Assembly (NCBI GenBank): GCA_014859785.1
Contig: JACUTP010000031.1
Location: forward strand, 1 to 14,832
From: Candidatus Methanoperedentaceae archaeon
Lineage (GTDB): Archaea > Halobacteriota > Methanosarcinia > Methanosarcinales > Methanoperedenaceae
Reading direction: 5' to 3'
DNA: 14,832 nucleotides
Part shown: positions 1-5,177 of the stretch, piece by piece
Position numbering within the stretch: position 1 is the first letter of the stretch
How the letters are laid out: every line of letters begins with the position of its first letter
The notes under the pieces: generated by a model
The model's database searches: none
The model's input: the letters and a program-made list of their open reading frames with translations, nothing else
Told to the model about the DNA's origin: nothing
Translations under genes and position numbers: made by a program

Positions 1-302
1 ATATGGCGCTTATATCTCTCCACTGCGCCCGACTCAAGTGCAGCCTGCTTCTCAAGCATCCCTTTCAAATCATCACCGCCGAAATCAAGCTCCCTGTGTT
101 CCATAGCGGGCTTGCCCCCGCGTTTCACAATCAGGTCTGCAAGCCAGTTCATGTGCCTCATCTCATCAATACCGATAGCCTCAGTTACCCTGCCCGGGTC
201 ACACTCCTTCATGATGAACGCATTCCTGACATAAACCAGCGTAGCCTCGATTTCCTGTACAAAATCCTCGTTTAGCAATTTGATTATTTCCTCAACATCC
301 AT
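1..302 (-). CDS. ferritin-like / bacterioferritin-type protein, partial (C-terminus outside window)
   Basis: Only about the first 100 residues are visible, because the gene runs off the left edge of the window. Reading the minus strand from an ATG at 302 gives an open frame starting MDVEEIIKLLNEDF. Helix A carries Glu17 and Glu19, helix B carries an ExxH motif (Glu47 to His50, in IDEMRHM), and Glu90 follows at the start of helix C. This spacing matches the di-iron ligand pattern of the bacterioferritin/rubrerythrin superfamily. Known members store iron or use a di-iron centre for ferroxidase or peroxide chemistry in the cytoplasm; which applies here cannot be told without the second half. The gene is divergent from the membrane-protein gene at 405. 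An AT-rich TATA-like element lies about 35 bases upstream. The fold is fairly certain, the exact subfamily less so. Confidence 0.8.
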   Translation of the reverse strand, partial: MDVEEIIKLLNEDFVQEIEATLVYVRNAFIMKECDPGRVTEAIGIDEMRHMNWLADLIVKRGGKPAMEHRELDFGGDDLKGMLEKQAALESGAVERYKRH

Positions 303-333
303 TGGTATCCCGCCTGAATGTATTGTATTGATG

Positions 334-343
334 AATATTTAAT
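334..343 (-). promoter_or_regulatory. TATA-like element of the ferritin-like gene
   Basis: An AT-only stretch reading ATTAAATATT on the minus strand sits about 35 bases before the ATG at 302. With archaeal TATA-to-start spacing of about 26 bases, transcription would begin near 312 and give a leader of about 10 bases. No transcription-factor operator is recognisable in the short divergent spacer. The position is inferred from spacing alone. Confidence 0.35.
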
Positions 344-374
344 CATAATCCTATTATTAACCATTCCGTCATGT

Positions 375-382
375 TTTATATA
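375..382 (+). promoter_or_regulatory. TATA box of the YqaA-like gene
   Basis: The octamer TTTATATA is a good archaeal TATA box. Its centre lies about 26 bases before the GTG at 405, so transcription should start at or within a few bases of that codon and the mRNA would be leaderless. This agrees with the lack of any Shine-Dalgarno sequence before the GTG. Confidence 0.5.
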
Positions 383-404
383 CTTCCTTGCTTAACTACA
401 GTCT

Positions 405-860
405 GTGCTCCAGACCATCGAATCCGTACTGTTAAACTACGGCTATTCAGGATTATTCACCGCCAGCTTCCTCGCATCAACAATACTGCCTTTCGGCAGT
501 GAGGGATTTCTTGTATACCTTACAACCCGGGGATTTAATGTTATGTCACTTGTACTTGTAGCCACAATAGGTAACTTCCTCGGTGCATGCACCAGCTACT
601 ATATCGGCTTAAAAGGGGGAGGATATGCCGAAAGAATTCTAAAGATGAAACCTGATGAGATAGAAAAAGCCGAAAAATACTTCTCAAAATACGGCTCATA
701 CGTCCTGTTATTTACATGGCTGCCCCTTATCGGGGATGTATTCACGGTAGTAAGCGGAATCCTGCGCTTCAGGTTCGCAGTTTTCACCGTCCTTGTCTTC
801 ACAGGTAAATTCCTGCGCTACCTTGCTGTTGTATACCTCGCAGGAGCTTTAATATCCTGA
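405..860 (+). CDS. YqaA/DedA-type small membrane protein
   Basis: This is a 151-residue integral membrane protein. The N-terminal half has the YqaA/DedA signature: an N-terminal Y-G-Y-S-G-L-F segment, then ASTILPFGSE (about residues 24-33), then a glycine-rich helix around ATIGNFLGACTSYYIG (54-69). A charged loop follows (about 74-93, including KMKPDEIEKAEKYF), and then a hydrophobic C-terminal half with the family's GD motif (Gly109-Asp110, in LPLIGDVFTVVSGILR). The length is close to that of bacterial YqaA. DedA-superfamily (VTT domain) proteins are linked to lipid scrambling and membrane homeostasis; the substrate here is unknown. The start is a GTG, the only sensible start in frame, and it sits where transcription should begin given the upstream TATA box. 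The gene converges on the geranylgeranyl-reductase gene with 34 bases between stops. Confidence 0.8.
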   Translation: MLQTIESVLLNYGYSGLFTASFLASTILPFGSEGFLVYLTTRGFNVMSLVLVATIGNFLGACTSYYIGLKGGGYAERILKMKPDEIEKAEKYFSKYGSYVLLFTWLPLIGDVFTVVSGILRFRFAVFTVLVFTGKFLRYLAVVYLAGALIS

Positions 861-894
861 CCATAACTGTTTTGAAGTTGGGACGAAATATGTC

Positions 895-2061
895 TTAAAA
901 AAGAGTCCTGAAAACAACCCCGAATAATCTGATGAGCTGCTTCTTATCGCTGCCGCTTAAGAGTTTCCTGAAAAGGACAGAAGGGTGGTCGATATCCCCG
1001 TATTCCGTTATTGCATTCCTAATTTCAGGCTGGTTAAGGTAAGAGATGAACTCGTTAAGGTCATTGTCGCCAAGTTTACCAAGGGATTTGTGAATCATCA
1101 TCCCGATAGACAGTTCCCTTCCAACAGCACTGCGCCACCGTTTTTCGTACTCATCAACAGTTGCCTCGCCACGTACTGTTTTTGCCGCAACCTCACCTGC
1201 TATTTTTGCACATATTGCACCCATATATATACCTCCCCCTGATGTTGGCTTGACCTGTCCTGCCGCATCCCCGACAAGCACCACATTATCCTTTGCGGTC
1301 TTATCAGGGTAACCAAGCGGTATTCCGCCGACCACGTGCTCTGTACGCGAACCCCTGTACCTTGAAGTAACGACCGGGTGCTCAAGCAGTTTTTCAAGGT
1401 AATGACTGACAGGCTTATCACCCGGAGTCCTGGCAAGACCGATACGTGCCATCCCGTTAAATGGCACAGCCCATCCAAAAAAACCGGGTGCTACATCCTG
1501 TCCTGTGAATATCTCTACATATTCCGGGTTTTCGGGAGCATATGGCGCTTCAATCTGCATTCCACTCAGGAACTTCTTGCATCCCGGAAGACCCGATGAC
1601 CGGCAAACCGCACTCTGCAACCCGTCAGCCCCGATAACCATTCCTGCATGGATCTCCTTTCGCTCTCCGTTTGAGAGAACAGATACCCTGTTTTTTTCCA
1701 TACCTGTGAAACGGGTTTTAATAAGAATATCCACACCAGAATCAATAGATTGCTCGATAAGACTCCTGTCAAACATTTTCCTGTCAATAACATATGCCAT
1801 GACATCTTTTCCCTTAACTTCGAGTTCGGTTCCGTCCGGCGCATACACGTACGCCCCTTTCATCTTATTCAGGGCAAAACTTTCCCCCTCGATTTCACAT
1901 TCACGCAGGGCTGCCGTGCTTATAAGCCCTGTACACTGTACGGGTGAGCCGATACTTGCATGCTCCTCTATCAACAGGGTACTTGCGCCGTTCCTGGCTG
2001 CATATTTTGAAGCCATTGCTCCGGCAGGTCCTCCGCCAACGACCACGACATCGTATTTCAC
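895..2061 (-). CDS. geranylgeranyl-reductase-family FAD-dependent oxidoreductase
   Basis: A 388-residue flavoprotein of the size expected for archaeal geranylgeranyl reductases, which saturate the isoprenoid chains of archaeal membrane lipids. An N-terminal Rossmann motif GGGPAG (9-14) follows the YDVVVV strand. The conserved cysteine region PVQCTGLIS has Cys43. A second FAD motif is GADG (144-147), and the GD box VLVGDAAG with PTSGGGI lies at about 261-278. The substrate-pocket motif of classical digeranylgeranylglycerophospholipid reductases is YxWxFP; here the equivalent segment reads FFGWAVP (194-200), so this may be a paralogue with another polyprenyl substrate, for example a quinone side chain or dolichol. 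Translation starts at a GTG preceded by GGGG at 5-base spacing, downstream of an AT-rich promoter shared with the divergent DUF2240 gene. The family is clear, the exact substrate is not. Confidence 0.85.
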   Translation of the reverse strand: MKYDVVVVGGGPAGAMASKYAARNGASTLLIEEHASIGSPVQCTGLISTAALRECEIEGESFALNKMKGAYVYAPDGTELEVKGKDVMAYVIDRKMFDRSLIEQSIDSGVDILIKTRFTGMEKNRVSVLSNGERKEIHAGMVIGADGLQSAVCRSSGLPGCKKFLSGMQIEAPYAPENPEYVEIFTGQDVAPGFFGWAVPFNGMARIGLARTPGDKPVSHYLEKLLEHPVVTSRYRGSRTEHVVGGIPLGYPDKTAKDNVVLVGDAAGQVKPTSGGGIYMGAICAKIAGEVAAKTVRGEATVDEYEKRWRSAVGRELSIGMMIHKSLGKLGDNDLNEFISYLNQPEIRNAITEYGDIDHPSVLFRKLLSGSDKKQLIRLFGVVFRTLF

Positions 2062-2083
2062 ATAGCCCCATTATCCCGGCGGG

Positions 2084-2110
2084 TAATTAATACTTGGTTA
2101 ATAATAATAC
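2084..2110 (-). promoter_or_regulatory. AT-rich promoter of the geranylgeranyl-reductase gene
   Basis: The 95-base divergent spacer holds two minus-strand TATA-like stretches, GTATTAATTA and GTATTATTATTAAC. The farther one predicts a start near 2077 and a leader of about 16 bases that includes the GGGG preceding the GTG. The nearer one would give a leaderless transcript. The choice between them is inference. Confidence 0.3.
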
Positions 2111-2156
2111 CTGGCAGGAAGAATTGGAAGGATTTATGAATAACTGATAACATAAC

Positions 2157-2639
2157 ATGCAAGCAATGTCTGACCTATTATACACGGTTTCAATGCCCTT
2201 TAAGAGGAAAGGAAAGGAAGTATTAAACGAAAATGAATTCATCCTGGCATTATCCATTGACCTTAAATGGTTTTCTCCGGAGGTTGCAAAATCCATACTT
2301 ACCGGGGCAGAAAAGGCAGGACTCGTAAAAAAAGATGGGGGAAACGTATTTCCCGAATTTGACATATCTTCGGTACAGATACCGTCCGGCTTCAAGCCTG
2401 ATTCATCTATTTTCCAGAAAAAGAGCCTGTTTGACAGGATTATTGAAAAAATCATGCTCGGTACCGGGATGGAAAAAAGGAACGTTGTAGCCCTTATAAA
2501 CAAAAAAAATGAAGAGCTTTACAAAATGGTTGAGATAGAGGTCAGTGCCATCCTTGTTGCACTGGAACAGGGAGTGGAAGCTCATGACCTCATTGACGAG
2601 GAATATTCAGCCCTGGTTAATGCTTCGTTTTCTCAGTAA
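2157..2639 (+). CDS. DUF2240 family protein (archaeal, winged-helix-like N-terminus)
   Basis: A 160-residue soluble protein. The segment MPFKRKGKEVLNENEFILAL followed by SIDLKWFSP (about residues 13-41) is recognisable as the start of the archaeal DUF2240 family. Residues about 25-65 look like a helix-turn-helix or winged-helix unit ending in a short beta wing (KKDGGNVFPEF). The C-terminal half (about 80-155) is predicted helical and strongly charged. No enzymatic motif is visible and the family has no settled function. Two in-frame starts exist, ATG at 2157 and ATG at 2166; neither has a clear Shine-Dalgarno sequence, and a TATA-like TTTATGAA at about 2133-2140 would make the mRNA nearly leaderless. 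The 3' end overlaps the end of the converging rpoL gene by 23 bases. Confidence 0.75.
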   Translation: MQAMSDLLYTVSMPFKRKGKEVLNENEFILALSIDLKWFSPEVAKSILTGAEKAGLVKKDGGNVFPEFDISSVQIPSGFKPDSSIFQKKSLFDRIIEKIMLGTGMEKRNVVALINKKNEELYKMVEIEVSAILVALEQGVEAHDLIDEEYSALVNASFSQ

Positions 2640-2895
2640 AAAGCCCGATAAATTCGTCACATTCCTTAATAAGGTCTTCAGAGGCTTTCTTAATAACTTC
2701 AATAGGCTCAGCACCATCCGTCCTAACGAAAAGTACAGGTTCACTTATTGTCGGATGTTTGATATCGTACGTCGCTATTTCAACATGCTCATTCATTAAG
2801 AGAGCGGTCTTTAATAAGTTCATAAGAGTATGCGACTCTCCGATAAACTTTATATTTATTTCATTTTCCGTCTTATTAACGATTGTAATTTCCAT
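2617..2895 (-). CDS. rpoL: DNA-directed RNA polymerase subunit L (Rpo11)
   Basis: A 92-residue protein with the complete archaeal Rpo11/RpoL signature: an N-terminal beta strand (MEITIVNK), then the helical dimerisation core FIGESHTLMNLLKTALL (17-33), then HVEIATYDIKHPTISEP (37-53) and a C-terminal amphipathic helix (about 62-88). RpoL pairs with RpoD and is the archaeal equivalent of the dimeric alpha-subunit assembly platform of RNA polymerase. The ATG has an excellent ribosome binding site (AGGTGA, 5-base spacing), part of which overlaps the stop codon of csl4 8 bases upstream, so the two genes are almost certainly co-transcribed. The gene converges on and overlaps DUF2240. Confidence 0.95.
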   Translation of the reverse strand: MEITIVNKTENEINIKFIGESHTLMNLLKTALLMNEHVEIATYDIKHPTISEPVLFVRTDGAEPIEVIKKASEDLIKECDEFIGLFTEKTKH

Positions 2896-2903
2896 GATGT
2901 CAC

Positions 2904-3692
2904 CTAAACAATACCTGTTCCATAATCAGACGAGAGTTTTCTTGTTTCTGTTCTTTCACATTTCGGACACTTGAGTTTATTATTACCATTTTCTTTTTCA
3001 AGTACAGTCCTGCATTTACCGCAATACGCTTTCATCACACCGAGTTCCTTATCAACGGTTGAAAGGCGCATGTTTCTCATGTCGATAACCTTTGCCTTTA
3101 TGATGTCAAACATCGAAAACTCGTAATTCAGATCTTTTACATACGCGTCCTTGACATTGGATACATGTATGGCGGCATTTAAGTGACCAACAATCTCCCT
3201 TTCACCTTTATCTTTTATTCCTGCAATCTCAACCAGGGCTACCGATTCCCTGATACTGGTAACCTGACCGACTACAATATCACCTAAACCCAATGTTGGC
3301 GGGCTATTGGTAAAAGGAGTGACCGAAATAGACCGGTTTTTATTATTAATTTTTACGGTACCTGTGGTTGCAGCGTATATATTTCCCCTGTCCCCATAGG
3401 TTCCGTTTCTTGAAGCGTATTCCTCGGAAGTCCCTATAAGGTCACCTGGTAAGACTAGTATACCTTTTTCTTCAGGCACTTTTTCTTCAATACCCTCATT
3501 TTCATCAGGGAGCTTACCAGAAGTTTCTTCTCCGGCATCTGCAATATTTTCATCTTCGGTTTCGGCTGTTGTTGCACCGGTAAATTCTTGTGTTACCTCT
3601 TCATCAACTTCTTCTTCGTCTGTTACTTCTTCCATTTCTCCTGCAATTTCTTCTTCTGTCTTTTCCGGTAAATCCTCATCGTTCAGGTTCAT
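2904..3692 (-). CDS. csl4: exosome RNA-binding subunit Csl4 with long acidic N-terminal extension
   Basis: Csl4 is one of the RNA-binding cap proteins of the archaeal exosome, which degrades and tails RNA in the 3' to 5' direction. Residues about 78-125 form the N-terminal domain (GILVLPGDLIG onward). Residues about 135-215 form the S1 RNA-binding domain (GDIVVGQVTSI, then HLNAAIHVSNV). Residues 222-250 form the zinc ribbon with Cys224, Cys227, Cys242 and Cys245. Archaeal Csl4 usually has about 180-200 residues; this one has 262, because about 77 residues precede the conserved core. That extension holds 32 Asp/Glu against 4 Lys and is predicted disordered. No in-frame ATG, GTG or TTG lies next to the core, so the extension appears to be translated. 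The start at 3692 is the most upstream ATG in frame; a stop occurs 21 codons further upstream. It forms an operon with rpoL. Confidence 0.92.
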   Translation of the reverse strand: MNLNDEDLPEKTEEEIAGEMEEVTDEEEVDEEVTQEFTGATTAETEDENIADAGEETSGKLPDENEGIEEKVPEEKGILVLPGDLIGTSEEYASRNGTYGDRGNIYAATTGTVKINNKNRSISVTPFTNSPPTLGLGDIVVGQVTSIRESVALVEIAGIKDKGEREIVGHLNAAIHVSNVKDAYVKDLNYEFSMFDIIKAKVIDMRNMRLSTVDKELGVMKAYCGKCRTVLEKENGNNKLKCPKCERTETRKLSSDYGTGIV

Positions 3693-3779
3693 TTCCTCAT
3701 TACCAATGTCCCTATCCTGTCCAAGCTTTCTTCTGCTTATGGTTTTTTTTCTTTTAATTCTAATAACAATCCCTCGATT
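3693..3779 (-). promoter_or_regulatory. 87-base spacer before csl4, possible internal promoter
   Basis: This is the largest gap in the minus-strand series between the antiporter operon and rpoL. On the minus strand it begins with an AT-rich part (TTGTTATTAGAATTAAAAG) that could serve as a TATA region for a csl4-rpoL transcript, followed by a run of eight A and a GGGA-containing leader. No clear terminator hairpin is seen for the upstream methylase gene. Whether csl4 has its own promoter or is read through from upstream cannot be decided from sequence. Confidence 0.3.
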
Positions 3780-4367
3780 TTAATTCTCAATCCTGTAAAT
3801 CTCTACTTCTATGACCTGTATATCTTTTTTATGAAAACCGAATGTCCTCTTAATTGGAAAACCGGTTATCTTATAATCTGTTATTACCGATGGGGTTATG
3901 AACTTTTTTATAAACTCCAGACTTCCGGCATTATGTACAGAGTAAACCACGTCGCTTATTTCGAGGGCTTTCCTCAAAAACGGACGGTCACTCCCTTTTA
4001 GCTGGGCGCCAAACGGAGGGTTCATAACCACTGTATGCGCATTCCCGCATACGCTGCTTATATCACTGCATACAAACTCGATTTCTACACCAAGCCTTTC
4101 TGCATTTTCTTTTGCTATCTTCAGGGCTTCCATATCATCATCAAAACCTATAACTTTTTCTGCTCCAAGAAGTTTTGCACCTATTGCCAGAATCCCGCTT
4201 CCACACCCGAGGTCATAAACACTTCCTGCAAGGTCTCCCCTCATGTATGCGAAATGAAGTAGTTCTGCGGCAACTGCGGCAGGTGTTGCATATTGCTCTT
4301 TTGACGCTTCCGGTGACCTGAAACCCAAAACGCGCTCAAGCATTATTTCAAGATGTTTCTGTTTCAT
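3780..4367 (-). CDS. METTL5-like SAM-dependent N6-adenine RNA methylase
   Basis: A 195-residue class I methyltransferase. The N-terminus MKQKHLEIMLERVLGF and the EQYATPAAVAAELL segment (24-37) are typical of the archaeal/eukaryotic METTL5 group. Motif I is DLGCGSG (52-58), and the acidic SAM-ribose residue lies in GFDDD (74-78). Motif IV is NPPFG (116-120), the N6-adenine methyltransferase signature. Eukaryotic METTL5 with TRMT112 methylates one adenosine in small-subunit rRNA; an rRNA target is inferred here. The ATG at 4367 is preferred over an upstream in-frame codon at 4421. It follows the preceding gene's stop after 4 bases, matches the family's start, and avoids an unrelated N-terminal tail read from inside the neighbouring gene. 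It is co-transcribed with the degenerate methyltransferase upstream. Confidence 0.88.
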   Translation of the reverse strand: MKQKHLEIMLERVLGFRSPEASKEQYATPAAVAAELLHFAYMRGDLAGSVYDLGCGSGILAIGAKLLGAEKVIGFDDDMEALKIAKENAERLGVEIEFVCSDISSVCGNAHTVVMNPPFGAQLKGSDRPFLRKALEISDVVYSVHNAGSLEFIKKFITPSVITDYKITGFPIKRTFGFHKKDIQVIEVEIYRIEN

Positions 4368-4371
4368 ATCC

Positions 4372-5022
4372 TTATATCTTCCTCGCAGTGATATGAAGGG
4401 CGGGAAGCATTGCCTCACCATGCATTTTTACACTGCCAAGGTACTGTCCGGCAAGTGTCTTGATTTCCATCCTTTCCCTTCCTTTTTCTTTTTTCAAAAT
4501 ATTTCCCAGTATTTTTAGGTGAGACCTGCCAAATTCTCCAGGTATTGTAATATCGCGTTTAACACTCTCGACAGTAATTTCACCGAAACCTGCAACATCA
4601 AGAATGCGTGACAGGTCTTCAAGCTCATGCCTGAATAATAATCCCTTTCTTTCCAGAATCTCATTGAAAACAAGGGTTGAACGCTGGGATTCCCTTTGCG
4701 GTGTCCATAATGTTGTCATGAACGAGAAGACAGAATCCCTTTTAAGAATCCTTGCTGTTTCCTTAAAAGATATAAGAAGCCAGTTTAATGGCAGCATATC
4801 GAAATAATGGTACGATAAAACAGTATCGAATGACGACTTTTTAAAAGGTAAATAGTACGGGCTTAAAAGTACGGCATTGCTTTTTTTTTTAAGTTTTGTA
4901 ATACCTGAAACTGCCAGTGGTAATTCATCCGAAAGCATCCCGCCGAAATCGAACACAAGGGATTCGGGATTCGGTGGTATGCGTCCTATGAAGTCCTGTC
5001 TGTCTTTTGCTGAGTAGGGCAT
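4372..5022 (-). CDS. methyltransferase-like protein with altered SAM motif I
   Basis: A 216-residue soluble protein resembling the Methyltransf_11/UbiE-type fold. Residues 58-70 (LPFKKSSFDTVLS) match the motif where class I methyltransferases have LPF.D.SFD.V, and residues 86-102 (FKETARILKRDSVFSFM) match the helix and strand that follow. A Gly-Phe-Gly turn sits near residue 146. The usual glycine-rich motif I (DxGCGxG) is replaced by FDFGGMLSDELP (24-35), so SAM binding may be altered or lost. The coding sequence contains a run of ten A (mRNA sense) at the lysines of TKLKKKS (42-48). The ATG at 5022 lies 5 bases after the stop of a 49-codon frame. The target is unknown; neighbours suggest RNA or translation factors. 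It ends 4 bases before the METTL5-like start. Confidence 0.7.
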   Translation of the reverse strand: MPYSAKDRQDFIGRIPPNPESLVFDFGGMLSDELPLAVSGITKLKKKSNAVLLSPYYLPFKKSSFDTVLSYHYFDMLPLNWLLISFKETARILKRDSVFSFMTTLWTPQRESQRSTLVFNEILERKGLLFRHELEDLSRILDVAGFGEITVESVKRDITIPGEFGRSHLKILGNILKKEKGRERMEIKTLAGQYLGSVKMHGEAMLPALHITARKI

Positions 5023-5027
5023 ATATT

Positions 5028-5177
5028 TTACTTTGTTAGTTTATCAATTTCGGATTTTTCGGGTTTATTTCGGGATAAATATAATCCTTCCTTTTTCCTT
5101 AACATATATAACTGCCTGTACGTTCGTGAATAAAAGTCAGCGTAAAACCACAATTCAAACGATTTTTTAAGAATCAT
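5028..5177 (-). CDS. 49-residue basic small protein at the end of the antiporter operon, unknown function
   Basis: An ATG at 5177 overlaps the TGA of the last antiporter gene (ATGA arrangement, 4 bases). It opens a frame of 49 codons that ends in TAA 5 bases before the methyltransferase start. The product begins MILKKSFELWFYADFYSRTY and is rich in Lys/Arg and aromatic residues. It is not a membrane helix, and no known motif was recognised. The frame fills almost exactly what would otherwise be a 151-base gap. There is no Shine-Dalgarno sequence before the ATG, so translation would depend on coupling to the antiporter gene. A chance open frame of this length is possible, so this is a tentative gene; conservation in relatives would decide it. 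Confidence 0.42.
   Translation of the reverse strand: MILKKSFELWFYADFYSRTYRQLYMLRKKEGLYLSRNKPEKSEIDKLTK

Noticed and set aside
3..275. 90-codon plus-strand open frame at the left edge
   Set aside because: It is antisense to a clear ferritin-like frame on the minus strand that carries the ExxH motif and ligand spacing; the plus-strand product resembles nothing known.
1539..1550. Short repeat ATATGGCGCTT shared with the left edge
   Set aside because: It occurs in two unrelated coding sequences and is too short to mean more than chance.
1505..2065. 186-codon plus-strand open frame
   Set aside because: It lies wholly opposite the first half of the geranylgeranyl-reductase gene, whose FAD motifs are unmistakable; the antisense product is low in recognisable structure.
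4368..4421. Longer start for the METTL5-like gene adding 18 residues
   Set aside because: It would overlap the coding end of the preceding gene, and the added residues match nothing in the family; the ATG at 4367 follows the stop by 4 bases.
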